Shown piece by piece: positions 1 through 8,773 of a stretch of 26,962 bases of DNA. Positions within the stretch are counted from its first letter, which is position 1. The number at the start of each line of letters is the position of its first letter. Source of the DNA: an uncultured Collinsella sp. (GTDB lineage: Bacteria > Actinomycetota > Coriobacteriia > Coriobacteriales > Coriobacteriaceae). The translations under genes and the position numbers were made by a program. The notes beneath the pieces were generated by a model, which did not search any database, was not told where the DNA came from, and saw only the letters and a list, made by a program, of their open reading frames with translations. Where the stretch lies: assembly GCA_900549355.1 (NCBI GenBank), contig UROA01000006.1, forward strand, positions 1-26,962, written 5' to 3'.

Positions 1-121
1 TGGAGCCGCCGTATACCAGCGCGTGGCCGTTGGAGCCAATCCACGTGCCGAGCTCTCGCACTGCAGGCAGAAACACCGGGTCATTGCCAGCGTTGGCGCC
101 CAGATACACGGTGATGTTCAT
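1..121 (-). CDS. LOG-family (TIGR00730-type) protein, N-terminal part only
   Basis: The first 40 codons of a gene that runs off the left edge. The visible protein starts MNITVYLGANAGNDPVF and reaches LVYGGS. This is the N-terminal beta-strand, the following helix and the glycine-rich nucleotide-binding loop of the LOG / 'lysine decarboxylase-like' Rossmann family. Family members hydrolyse nucleoside 5'-monophosphates such as cytokinin ribotides to a free base and ribose 5-phosphate. The diagnostic PGGxGTxxE motif would lie outside the window, so activity cannot be judged. The ATG at 121 has an AGGGGGG ribosome-binding site a few bases upstream on this strand. It lies 34 bases downstream of the ion-channel gene and is probably co-transcribed with it. 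Confidence 0.72.
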   Translation of the reverse strand, partial: MNITVYLGANAGNDPVFLPAVRELGTWIGSNGHALVYGGS

Positions 122-155
122 ATTTGCCCCCCTGTTGTGGCGCACGACGTTCGTC

Positions 156-581
156 TTAGCGCTGGCGTCGACGATACTCGCGCACGCGACGCGAAAGATC
201 GGCAAGCTCGTCGTGATCGAGCTCTTCCAAATGCTCCAGATCATCCATAAAGCGTGCCATGGTGTCCTTTTGACGCATCTTGATAAGCGTATTGCAGTAG
301 TTCACCGCCACGCCCGTGAGCATGGCGATGTAGAAGATGCTGATGACGCTCAGAATGACGGTAATGGCGCGGGCAACCGGTGTCTCGGCCGGAATGTCAC
401 CAAAGCCGATGGTCGAGACCGTCTCAAAGCTAAACCACAGGCCATCGCCAAACGTGAGGGTCGTGGGCTCGGACAGCCAAACGGCCGTCGAGCACAGCAG
501 ATAGAAGATAAGAAACAGGCCCGTGATGCGCGCAAAGCCAGCCTGGCGCAACACGTCGGCAAGCGTCCTCAACTTGTTCAT
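156..581 (-). CDS. Small two-transmembrane ion channel (potassium-channel pore domain)
   Basis: A 141-residue membrane protein of the Ion_trans_2 (KcsA-like) type. The sequence shows an outer helix (about residues 18-36), a pore helix plus selectivity filter TIGFGD at 57-62, and an inner helix (about 71-96). A charged cytoplasmic tail follows, rich in Asp, Glu and Arg. The filter TIGFGD matches the K+ channel signature T-x-G-(Y/F)-G-D, so potassium conduction is expected. There is no attached RCK or cyclic-nucleotide domain, so gating is unknown. The reading frame extends upstream to 686, but the first 35 codons run into a repeat and lack membrane character. The ATG at 581, behind AAAAGGGG, gives the normal N-terminus MNKLRTLADV. 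The LOG-family gene follows 34 bases downstream. Confidence 0.8.
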   Translation of the reverse strand: MNKLRTLADVLRQAGFARITGLFLIFYLLCSTAVWLSEPTTLTFGDGLWFSFETVSTIGFGDIPAETPVARAITVILSVISIFYIAMLTGVAVNYCNTLIKMRQKDTMARFMDDLEHLEELDHDELADLSRRVREYRRRQR

Positions 582-650
582 CGCGACCCCTTTTCCCAGA
601 CGCCCAATCACGTTCGCTCGGTATTGTCCCACGCCTCCCCCGCAAACGAA

Positions 651-751
651 ACTAGTCATTGGGGACGTTCTTAAATGACTAGTCAAACAAGAACGTCCCC
701 AATGACTAGTCGTTTAAGAACGTCCCCAATGACTGGAAAGGGACTGTCCCC
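651..751. repeat. Cluster of palindromic repeats (AAGAACGTCCCCAATGACT unit)
   Basis: Three copies of one unit sit in about 85 bases. An inverted copy at 651-672 pairs with a direct copy at 689-710 (22 bases, perfect inverted repeat, 16-base loop). A third direct copy lies at 716-734. It is followed by AAAGGGACTGTCCC at 738-751, which resembles the core of another palindromic repeat at 19316. The cluster fills the gap between the divergent channel and kinase genes. Related copies occur at 11784-11839 and, decayed, around 11073-11118. Confidence 0.75.
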
Positions 752-847
752 AACTGCCGGGCGGGAGCGTTTAGCGGTACAGCTGCCGACTGGGCAGGCT
801 GAGCTGGTATCCTTATGCGGTAATGTCTCGATTCGTTAGGATTGCAT

Positions 848-3652
848 GTGAGAGCTGCCGCTGTCCTTCGTTCAGTTATATATCGCACCCTGGCCGTCGC
901 GCTTGCCGCGCTCGCCGTACTGAGCACCATCATGCCCGCCCCCGCCTATGCCGCCAATACCGATCAGCAAGTCAAGACGGTCCGCGTCGGCTGGCTCGTC
1001 AGCAACGAGGGCTTCCAGGACGGCACCCCCGGCGAGCGTCTCTCGGGATGGGGTTACGAGTACCTCCAGACCCTGTCGTACTACACGTCCGGCTGGCGGT
1101 ACGAATACGTCTCCGGCACCTTCACCGAGCTTATGGACATGCTCGAGGCAGGCGAGATCGACCTCATGCCCAACATCTCCTACTCCGAGGAACGTGCCCA
1201 AAAGCTGCTCTTTTCCTCGAACCCCGAGGGCACCGAGCGCTACTACATCTACGCCAGGCCCGACCGTGACGACCTTGCAAAGGGTGACCCTCAAGCACTC
1301 CAGGGTCTCACTATCGGTTGTAACCCCGACGTCATGCAAACCTTCGTTGGCCAGCAATGGCTCGCCAGCGAAGGAATCGCCTGCACATACAAGGAGTATG
1401 ACGGAGGATCCGATCTCTTTGACGCGCTCGCAAACGACGAAGTCGATGCCGTCATCATGAACGACACAATCTCGTCGCCCAATGCCTCCCCCATGTTCTA
1501 CATTGGTTCGAACGACTACTACTTTGCTGTCCCCAAAAGCCGCTCCGACCTGATGGACGACATCAACTCCGCAATGGCGGCAATCGCCCGCGTCAACCCA
1601 CGCTATAACGACGAAGTCAAATCTAACTACTCGACCCAAAACAGCGGTTCATCATCACTCAACGGCCCCGAACGTTCCTGGCTCAAAGCAAATGACAACA
1701 CCATCACACTCGGCTACATTACGGGCAAACTCCCCTACTGCAACGAGGACGAAGACGGCAAAATGGAAGGCTCGCTCGCATCGCTTGCGACGACGTTGCA
1801 CGATAAATTTGGCATTACGGTCAAAACCGTCGCCTTTGATAGCTACAAGATGATGTCAAAGGCCCTGTCCAAGGGAAGCATCGACGTTGCGCTGCCGGTA
1901 TACCGAGATTACTGGTTTGCCGAGCAATCAGGCGTTGTGCAGTCGATATCGTTGGGGACCATATCCCTCACCGCCATCCACACCGGAAGCAACCTGAACA
2001 AAGACCTTCAGAACATCGCCTGCACCAAATCATCGTTTATCAACCGAAATGTACTTGAAAGTCTGTTCCCCACAGCGACCATGGCCGAATACCAATCCGA
2101 CGATGAAGCGTTCGACGCCCTCAGGAAGGGAACGGCGCACTGCATCGTCGCTCCCAGTTCACGCGTGAAAACCCTAGGCGATCGTTATAATCTCGAGGAC
2201 TGCGAGACGGTCGAGCTCCCTGACACCTGCGAGCTCTCGTGCTGGATTTCGCGCGGAAAACCCGAGCTGTTGGGAATCATCAACAAGGGCATCATCAATG
2301 CCGGAGAATCGCTCTCCGCAAGCAATTACTCCTCCACGTCGTACACGGCCCAGGAATCCGGCACGCTTCAATTCCTTTATCGCAACCGCACCGCCATTGC
2401 CGCTGCCCTCATCAGTATGTTGTCGGTCGGCATCGTCCTGCTCATCTGGGCGCTCGCTCGCGCTCGAACCGAGCGCGAAAAAGCCGACGCCGCCAACGCC
2501 GCTAAGACGGCATTCCTCACGCGCATGAGCCACGACATCCGAACGCCACTCAACGGCATCCTGGGCCTTATCGAGATCGAGGAATTGAAGGAAGGCGATA
2601 TCCAGGTCGCCCGCGAAAGCCGCGCCAAGGCTCGTGTTGCCGCCAATCACCTGCTCTCGCTGATCAACGACATCCTCGAGATGGGCAAAATCGAAGACCG
2701 CAAGCTAACACTGGAGCATGCGCCTTTTAACCTCAAAGAGCTCTGTGACAATACGCTGGTGCTGTGCAAGCTCCGCGCATCCGATAACGGCATCACCATG
2801 CAGGACAATAGTCTGCCATACGCCACGGGGCCATACATGGTTGGCAGTCCCACCCATATCCGACAGATCATGATCAACCTGTTAGACAACAGCATTAAGT
2901 ACAACAAGCACGGCGGCTCCGTCACCTTTAGCTCAAAGACCAAGCCACTCGATAACGGGCGCGCGCTCTTTTGCTTTAGCGTTTCGGATACCGGCATTGG
3001 CATGACTCCCAAGTTTTTAAAGCATATCTATGAGCCGTTTGCCCAAGAAGGTGACGATGCGCGCAGCAAGTTCCAAGGAACCGGCATGGGCATGCCAATC
3101 GTCAAGTCGCTTATTGAACTGATGGGCGGCACCATCGAAGTCACCAGTGAACTCCATGTGGGCACTTCGTTCTACGTGGAGATTCCGCTCGATATCGACA
3201 AGAGCCCCCAGACGCGGGCGAATACGGTCGAGAGGGCGCTCGACTGCTCGCTCGCCAACATGAACGTGCTGCTCGCCGAAGACAACGAATTGAATGCCGA
3301 GATTGCCCAGGCGCTGCTAGAATCCGAGGGCGTCGTGGTCACCCGCGCCGTCAACGGCAACGAGGTCGTCGATCTGTACCTGTCGCATCCCGCCGGCAGC
3401 TTTGATGCCATTCTGATGGACATTATGATGCCGGACATGGACGGCTACGAGGCAACCCGCGTGATTCGTCTGAGCGAGAAGGTCGATGCAGCCGATATCC
3501 CCATCATCGCGCTCACCGCCAATGCCTTTGCCGAGGACGCCAAGGCGGCACACGACGCCGGCATGAACGCCCATCTGTCCAAACCGCTCGACTTTAACAA
3601 GCTCAAAAATATACTCGCCCGCATCAAGAAAAACGGCTCCGTTTCGCTATAG
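848..3652 (+). CDS. Hybrid sensor histidine kinase with two solute-binding sensor domains and a C-terminal receiver
   Basis: A protein of about 934 residues. Residues 1-36 are a signal peptide/membrane anchor. Two successive periplasmic-binding-protein type 3 (amino-acid-binding-like) domains follow at about 45-265 and 283-490. One transmembrane helix lies at about 515-537. Then come a HisKA domain with MSHDIRTPLNG (phospho-His near 562), a HATPase_c domain (N box LDNSIKY; G boxes DTGIGM and GTGMGM) and a receiver domain with AEDN, the phospho-acceptor Asp in LMDIMMPDMDG (about 858) and the conserved Lys in SKPL. This is the BvgS/EvgS-like plan in which ligand binding outside drives a phosphorelay, but no HPt domain is attached, so a separate HPt or regulator is needed. 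I prefer GTG 848, six bases after AGGA. A TTG at 842 in the same frame touches that site. The PNPOx gene follows 42 bases later. Confidence 0.88.
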   Translation: MRAAAVLRSVIYRTLAVALAALAVLSTIMPAPAYAANTDQQVKTVRVGWLVSNEGFQDGTPGERLSGWGYEYLQTLSYYTSGWRYEYVSGTFTELMDMLEAGEIDLMPNISYSEERAQKLLFSSNPEGTERYYIYARPDRDDLAKGDPQALQGLTIGCNPDVMQTFVGQQWLASEGIACTYKEYDGGSDLFDALANDEVDAVIMNDTISSPNASPMFYIGSNDYYFAVPKSRSDLMDDINSAMAAIARVNPRYNDEVKSNYSTQNSGSSSLNGPERSWLKANDNTITLGYITGKLPYCNEDEDGKMEGSLASLATTLHDKFGITVKTVAFDSYKMMSKALSKGSIDVALPVYRDYWFAEQSGVVQSISLGTISLTAIHTGSNLNKDLQNIACTKSSFINRNVLESLFPTATMAEYQSDDEAFDALRKGTAHCIVAPSSRVKTLGDRYNLEDCETVELPDTCELSCWISRGKPELLGIINKGIINAGESLSASNYSSTSYTAQESGTLQFLYRNRTAIAAALISMLSVGIVLLIWALARARTEREKADAANAAKTAFLTRMSHDIRTPLNGILGLIEIEELKEGDIQVARESRAKARVAANHLLSLINDILEMGKIEDRKLTLEHAPFNLKELCDNTLVLCKLRASDNGITMQDNSLPYATGPYMVGSPTHIRQIMINLLDNSIKYNKHGGSVTFSSKTKPLDNGRALFCFSVSDTGIGMTPKFLKHIYEPFAQEGDDARSKFQGTGMGMPIVKSLIELMGGTIEVTSELHVGTSFYVEIPLDIDKSPQTRANTVERALDCSLANMNVLLAEDNELNAEIAQALLESEGVVVTRAVNGNEVVDLYLSHPAGSFDAILMDIMMPDMDGYEATRVIRLSEKVDAADIPIIALTANAFAEDAKAAHDAGMNAHLSKPLDFNKLKNILARIKKNGSVSL

Positions 3653-3694
3653 TTTGTGCTCAACCACCACGCACGACCAGAAAGGAAGCCAACG

Positions 3695-4174
3695 ATGTTT
3701 AGGCCCTTACGTCGAAAGAAACGCGCCATCACCGACGAGGAAGCGCGCGAACTGCTCGCTACCTGCAAGCGCGGCGTCTTTGCCGTCAACGGCGACGATG
3801 GCTACCCGTACGCCATTCCCGTCAACTACTTCTTTGACACCGAGCACGACAAGATTTATTTCCATGGTGCCAAGGCTGGCCACAAGGTTGATTCACTCAA
3901 GCGCGATGACAAGGTCTGCTTTACCGTTTACGGCAACGAGTGGTACAAGGACGGTGACTGGGCTCCCTACGTTATGAGCACCGTGGTCTTTGGCCGCTGT
4001 CGCCTGGCGAATGACACTCCCGCGTTTATCGAGGATACAGTCCGCGAGCTCGCGCTTAAGTACTACCCTTCTGCCGAGGAAGTCGAAGAGGAAATCGCCA
4101 AGGACATTAAGGGCGTCCAGCTCTACGAGATTACGATTGAGCATCTTTGCGGCAAGCAGATTCAAGAAAAGTAA
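3695..4174 (+). CDS. Pyridoxamine 5'-phosphate oxidase-like flavin-binding protein (NimA-like)
   Basis: A 159-residue soluble protein of the PNPOx-like split-barrel family, close in pattern to the 5-nitroimidazole-resistance (Nim) and FMN-binding group. Recognisable parts are DGYPYAIPVNY (residues 35-45), KIYFHGAKAGHK (53-64) and the VFGRCRL strand (98-104). These are the conserved barrel strands that hold flavin (or haem) in the family. The substrate is unknown; Nim-type reductases and general flavin reductases are both possible. ATG 3695 is chosen because AAAGGA lies 8 bases upstream, whereas the upstream in-frame start at 3656 lacks one. It follows the hybrid kinase by 42 bases and ends shortly before a strong hairpin, so the two may form a transcription unit. 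Confidence 0.82.
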   Translation: MFRPLRRKKRAITDEEARELLATCKRGVFAVNGDDGYPYAIPVNYFFDTEHDKIYFHGAKAGHKVDSLKRDDKVCFTVYGNEWYKDGDWAPYVMSTVVFGRCRLANDTPAFIEDTVRELALKYYPSAEEVEEEIAKDIKGVQLYEITIEHLCGKQIQEK

Positions 4175-4202
4175 GCCTCAAAAGCAAAACTCACAAATAG
4201 CA

Positions 4203-4242
4203 ATATGGCCCGGTTCCAACCCACCTTGGAACCGGGCCATAT
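4203..4242. terminator. Strong intergenic hairpin between convergent genes
   Basis: A perfect 17-bp stem (4203-4219 with 4226-4242) and a 6-base loop, GC-rich in the middle. It lies 28 bases after the PNPOx stop and directly beyond the stop codon of the converging kinase gene at 4245. On the minus strand the hairpin is followed by a T-rich stretch, so termination of the minus-strand kinase transcript is well supported. On the plus strand there is no clear T-run. Confidence 0.8.
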
Positions 4243-4244
4243 GC

Positions 4245-6436
4245 TTATGAAGCGTCGGCAGCTATGTGCGCAAGCGCCTCAACGAGCTCCTGCGAGCTCA
4301 CGGGTTTACTCAGGTGCGCGTCCATGCCCGCCTCGCGCGAAAGTCTGCGGTCGTCGGCAAAGGCGTTGGCACTCACAGCGATAATCGGCGTGGTCGCGGC
4401 ATCCTCGCGATCGAGTGCTCGAATCCGACGCGTGGCCTCAAGGCCATCGATGCCAGGCATCATGATGTCCATCAACACCACGTCGTACTCGTGCGGTGCG
4501 CTCGCGGCAAACGCCTCAACGGCAGACTCGCCATCCTTAGCATGCGTCACGACGGCACCGGCACGGCTGAGCGTAAACTGCGCGATCTCGGCATTCAGAT
4601 CGTTATCCTCTACGAGCAAAACGTGCAAGCCCTGGAGCGCATCGCCATCGCCCGCATCCGCGCGAACTGCCTGAGGAATCTCGGAGCGCTTGCATTTCTC
4701 AAACGGCAGGCGGATGGTAAACGTCGTCCCCTGCCCCAAGACGCTCGTAAAACTCATGGTTCCGCCCATAAGCTCGACTAACTGTTTTGCGATAGGCGCG
4801 CCCAGGCCAGTTCCCGATGAGGCGCCTTCCACCTGTTGCTCCTCGCGGCAAAACGGCTCGTAGAGGTGCTGTTGGAACTCCTCGCTCATGCCAATACCGT
4901 TGTCGGCGATCGTGTATTCATAGACGGGGGCGCCATCCGCTGGCTCCACCTCGCGGCACACCAGGCGAACGTATCCGCCCTGGCGGTTGTACTTGACGGC
5001 ATTGCCGGCAATATTGAGCAACAGGCGCTTGAGGTGCGTCACACTCACCCGAGCATAGGGATGATTAAGGGTCTGCTGGTCGCAGATAATTGTCACCAGA
5101 CGCTCCTCGGCCTGGCGCTCCAGAATATCGCGCACTTCACAGTTGAGTGCCACCAAATTTGTGGGTACGAGGTTCAGGTCGACCTGCCCGCTCTCCAGGC
5201 GACTCATATCCAGGGCCTCGTTGGCAAGGTCGAGCAGCAGTCCCGATGCTGTCCAAATTTTGAGCGGCACTCGGTCTGCTTTTGCAGATCGTCCACATTG
5301 GCATCGCCGACCTCGACCATACCTCGAATGCCGTTGATGGGCGTGCGCAGATCGTGGCTCATGCGGCGCAAAAACTCCGTCTTTGCCGAGTTGGCAGACG
5401 AGGCCTCACGCGCTGCCTTTGCCAGCTTGTCGCCATAGTCGCGCTCCTGCTGCAGCAAGTCCGTCAAACGTCGACGATCAGCGCGGCGACGCACCATCAC
5501 GACAACGGCTACAACACCGCTGTAGAGCACCAGCACGCCGGCAGCAACAGCCGCGACGACCTCAAAGTAGCGCCGCGCCGAAGCATAGGTGTACACGTAG
5601 AACCCGCGCGCTTTTCCAAATGTGCCCAGATACCACTCGCCATTGGCGTTAACCAATCTGACCTTACCGGCCAGGCATCGATCCTTTATACCGTCGACAA
5701 TGAAGACATCCGTCGCAGGCAGATTGAACACGCCCAATATGGTGGGTTCAACGGCATTGGTCGCAACGACCTTGCCATCGCTTTCGATCACGATATTGCC
5801 ACTGTCGATGGTCTCATAACCACCGAGCAGGCTCTGCAGTTTGAGCGTATTGCTTGCAACTGCCTTCGCGCTCTGATGCCTTACCGCGATAACGATACCC
5901 TCATCATCCCGCCGAGTCACGCAGCCAATGTCTGCGACCGAATCATCCGCAAGCGTAATACGGGCGGTATAGGACTTAAGCGGATGGGCTGCCACCTCCA
6001 GCACGGGCGCTTCCTTGAGATACGTAGCGATCGACTCGTAGCCCACGCCATCCGTCGAGGACTCGGACACCAAATTGCCCGATGCGTCCGTCACGATCAG
6101 TGCGCTCACGTTGAACTGGTCGGCATATTGTTCCAGTGTGGCGTTATCCACCGAACCGTCGCGCTCCATATCGCGCGCTGCCTCTCCGGCAATCTCCATA
6201 ACGCGAATCAGGTTTTTGGTCGTATAGGCGCTGTTGAACGCATCGTAGGAAAGACTCTGCGTCGCCACGTAATCGACAACGTCGGCAAAGCGCTGCTCGG
6301 CTTGGGCCGTCGTGTAACCGTAGCTCATCATGCCGGCAACAACCGAGAGCGCTATCCCCAGCAGGGCGACAAGGAGCCATGCCCCTGTCGAACGATTGCC
6401 CCGCTCCTGAGCGGCGTGGTCGGGCGCATCGATCAT
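4245..6436 (-). pseudogene. Hybrid sensor histidine kinase with extracytoplasmic sensor domain, interrupted by a frameshift
   Basis: One kinase gene read in two frames. The N-terminal frame (5204-6436) gives a transmembrane helix (residues 18-41), an extracytoplasmic Cache-like sensor region (about 45-285), a second helix (292-315) and HisKA with RMSHDLRTPINGI (His 361). The C-terminal frame (4245 to about 5270) continues with the rest of HisKA, HATPase_c (N box NAVKYN; DNGIGM; GTGLG) and a receiver domain with LVEDN, LMDIMMPGIDG and SKPV. The frames meet at an AAAATTT run (5255-5261). One extra A there restores a continuous protein of about 730 residues. The break separates the phospho-accepting His from the ATPase, so the product is inactive unless the gap is an assembly error or the ribosome slips. 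Its start overlaps the solute-binding lipoprotein gene by 4 bases (ATGA), so the two genes are translationally coupled. Confidence 0.8.
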
Positions 6437-7302
6437 GACAGGCCCTCCATATTCAAAAATGGCGAAGGGTCATCGAAGTACTTTGACACCAGGCGTTCCA
6501 TGGTGCCATCGGCAAGCATTTCCTGGTAGGCACGGGTGAGCTTGACGTCGATGCCGCGCGTATCGTTGATATCGAAAGCGGTGCCCAAACCAACCTCTAG
6601 CAGCGGCTCATCCAAGATGCGATACGTCACACCATAGTCTTTTTCGTAGGTGAGCAGCGAGGACTCATGCGCGACAATGGCGTCGACCAGACCTTCGACG
6701 AGCGCCGGGTTCAGGTATGAGCGGTCCGAAAAGCAGTAGAGCTCTTTGATCTGCGGAACGTTTTCATTTGTACGATTGAGCAAAATGTCCTCGGGCTTGG
6801 TGGTGGACTGGACCGCCACGACCTTATCCTCAAGATCGGCGAGCGTGTAGATATCGCTCTGGGGATCGACCGCGACCACCTGGCGGCTCGCAAGGTACGG
6901 GCCGGCCCAACGATACTCGTTTTCGCGACCCGTCATGCTAAAGCTGCCCATGACGCAATCGAGCTCGCCGCTCGCCAGTAGCTCGTTCTTCTTTTCCCAA
7001 TCGATCAGCTGGTACTTTGGCTTGTAACCAATGCGAGCCAAAGCCTCGGTCAATATCTCGACATCCAGGCCAACGATATCGCCGTACTCGTCGGTATACA
7101 CAAACGGTGGATAGAGGTCGCTGCCGACGTTGAGCGTCTTAAGGTTGTCGTCTTTGGCTTGTGAGGCGTCCAGGCCTTCTAATGCAGACGTCGAGGCTCT
7201 GCCATTCGACCCGGAACAGCCGGCTATCGCTACGACAAAGGCACACGATACTGCAAGCGCGACAAACAACGATATGACAACCGAGCGACGGGGTCTTTTC
7301 AT
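6433..7302 (-). CDS. Extracellular solute-binding lipoprotein (amino-acid type, SBP_bac_3)
   Basis: A 289-residue lipoprotein: a hydrophobic signal segment (residues 8-28) ending in lipobox AIAGC, a short Ser/Gly linker, then one amino-acid-binding domain. The domain shows NVGSDLYPPFVY, GLDVEILTEAL, GELDCVMGSF and SMTGRENEY. The Arg in the last motif usually grips the ligand carboxylate in this family. No ABC permease or ATPase is nearby. Instead the stop overlaps the start of a hybrid kinase gene (ATGA), so the protein probably presents ligand to that kinase rather than feeding a transporter. The neighbouring kinase at 848-3652 has comparable domains fused into one chain. ATG 7302 has GGAG five bases upstream. 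Confidence 0.88.
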   Translation of the reverse strand: MKRPRRSVVISLFVALAVSCAFVVAIAGCSGSNGRASTSALEGLDASQAKDDNLKTLNVGSDLYPPFVYTDEYGDIVGLDVEILTEALARIGYKPKYQLIDWEKKNELLASGELDCVMGSFSMTGRENEYRWAGPYLASRQVVAVDPQSDIYTLADLEDKVVAVQSTTKPEDILLNRTNENVPQIKELYCFSDRSYLNPALVEGLVDAIVAHESSLLTYEKDYGVTYRILDEPLLEVGLGTAFDINDTRGIDVKLTRAYQEMLADGTMERLVSKYFDDPSPFLNMEGLS

Positions 7303-7446
7303 CGAGCTCCAGACGATCCTGTTTACAGACTGAAATGGTTAAAGATAATAGCAAACAAAACCACACGAGTGCCCAATTGTTACAGACGCTTTACCGTGTG
7401 GGGCCTTCCAGCCGACTTGGCAGAAGACCCCGCATGCAGTGCTCAC

Positions 7447-8661
7447 TTACCGTGCATTAAAAACGTAGCGGTCCAGGCGGTCGCACGCTTCCTTTACGCG
7501 CGAAAGCGGCAGCGCCAGATTCACGCGAATGTGACAGGGCCCGTGGAACGGACGACCGTCCTGATACCCCACGCCCACGCGCGCCCCCTCGTCGAGCAGC
7601 CACTGAATATCGCGGCCATGTTCGCGGCACCACTCGGCGCAGTCCAGAAACACCATGTACGTGCCCTGCGGACGCGAATAAGACACGCCCTCAAAATGCT
7701 CGTCCACGTAATCGCAGAAGTACTCGATATTGCCGGCAAGCACCTGGTTGAGCTCGTCCACCCACTCGTAGCCCTGCGGCTGGTAGGCACCGATAAGCGC
7801 ATGCATGGAGAGGACGTTCATCTCGTTGTAGTGGGTCTTGTTGGACACGGCGCAGATGCGGTCACGCAGCGTCTCGTTGTAGACAATGTGGTAGCTGCCG
7901 ACAAGGCCCGCCAGGTTAAACGTCTTGCTCGGCGCATAGAGGGCGACCGTGCGCATGCGGGCATCCTCGCTCACCGACTGCGTCGGGATGTGCTTGTGCC
8001 CCGGCAGGATGATATCGGACCAAATCTCGTCCGAGATCACCACGCAATCGTGCTGGCGATAGATGTCCATGGCGCGCTCGATTTCGTCGCGCTCCCATAC
8101 GCGCCCGCAGGGATTGTGCGGCGAGCAGAACACCGCGGCATGGATGTAGTTTTGGGCGAGCTTGCGCTCCATGTCCTCAAAGTCCATGCGCCACACGCCC
8201 TGGTCGTCGAGCTTAAGCGGGCTGTGGACAATACGATAGCCCGCGGCCTCGATGGACTTGGTAAAGCCGATGTAGGTAGGGCTGTGGACCAGCACCGCAT
8301 CACCTGGCTGGACATACGCGCGTAGCGTCGACACGACACCGCCCAGCACGCCGTTTTCGTAGCCGATATGCTCCGGCGCCAAGTCCTCAACGCCGTTGCG
8401 ACGGCTCTGCCATTCGATGATGCGGTCGAAGTACTCGGGACGCGGATTGAAGTAGCCAAACATGGGGTGCTGAACGCGCTTGATGATGTACTCCTGAACC
8501 GTGGGCACCGTGGCGAAGTTCATGTCGGCCACCCACATGGGAATGCGGTCGAAGCCCTCGTCGGGTGCGTTCGGAGCCATACCGGGGATCTCGCCCCAAG
8601 AGTCAACGGCGATGGCATCCATGCCGTGGCGGTCGATAAGCGAGCTAAAGTCGTATTTCAT
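7447..8661 (-). CDS. MalY/PatB-type PLP-dependent aminotransferase / C-S lyase
   Basis: A 404-residue fold-type I PLP enzyme of normal length for the MalY/PatB family. Visible landmarks are PMWVADMNF (residues 41-49, typical of the family's N-terminus), SPTYIGF (127-133), SPHNPCGRVW (180-189, the Asn that contacts PLP), ISDEIWSDI (209-217, the Asp that pairs with the PLP ring nitrogen) and SKTFNLAG (245-252, with Lys 246 as the Schiff-base lysine). Characterised members are cystathionine beta-lyases that release homocysteine, pyruvate and ammonia; some also cleave cysteine. The sequence alone cannot separate lyase from aminotransferase. The start at 8661 has GGAG six bases upstream. It lies downstream of trmO on the same strand, with a gap of about 110 bases. 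Confidence 0.88.
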   Translation of the reverse strand: MKYDFSSLIDRHGMDAIAVDSWGEIPGMAPNAPDEGFDRIPMWVADMNFATVPTVQEYIIKRVQHPMFGYFNPRPEYFDRIIEWQSRRNGVEDLAPEHIGYENGVLGGVVSTLRAYVQPGDAVLVHSPTYIGFTKSIEAAGYRIVHSPLKLDDQGVWRMDFEDMERKLAQNYIHAAVFCSPHNPCGRVWERDEIERAMDIYRQHDCVVISDEIWSDIILPGHKHIPTQSVSEDARMRTVALYAPSKTFNLAGLVGSYHIVYNETLRDRICAVSNKTHYNEMNVLSMHALIGAYQPQGYEWVDELNQVLAGNIEYFCDYVDEHFEGVSYSRPQGTYMVFLDCAEWCREHGRDIQWLLDEGARVGVGYQDGRPFHGPCHIRVNLALPLSRVKEACDRLDRYVFNAR

Positions 8662-8773
8662 GCTGAGCTCCCATGCAAAGCGGACTATTTTGGTAGGCGT
8701 TATTGTCCACCAGCGTGGGCGGTTTTGGCGCGGGGTTTGGCGCTTAATTTGACGGGTGCGGACGAATGGCTGG

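Noticed and set aside
651..734. CRISPR array
   Set aside because: Only three units, one inverted, with unequal short gaps; no spacer pattern and no cas genes.
5255..5261. Programmed -1 frameshift as the main explanation for the split kinase
   Set aside because: The run A-AAA-TTT is not a standard slippery heptamer (the A-site codon would mispair), and I saw no obvious stimulatory structure. A simple one-base loss or read error is more likely.
5282..6529. 415-codon plus-strand open frame
   Set aside because: Antisense to the split kinase, which shows HisKA and membrane helices in the other strand.
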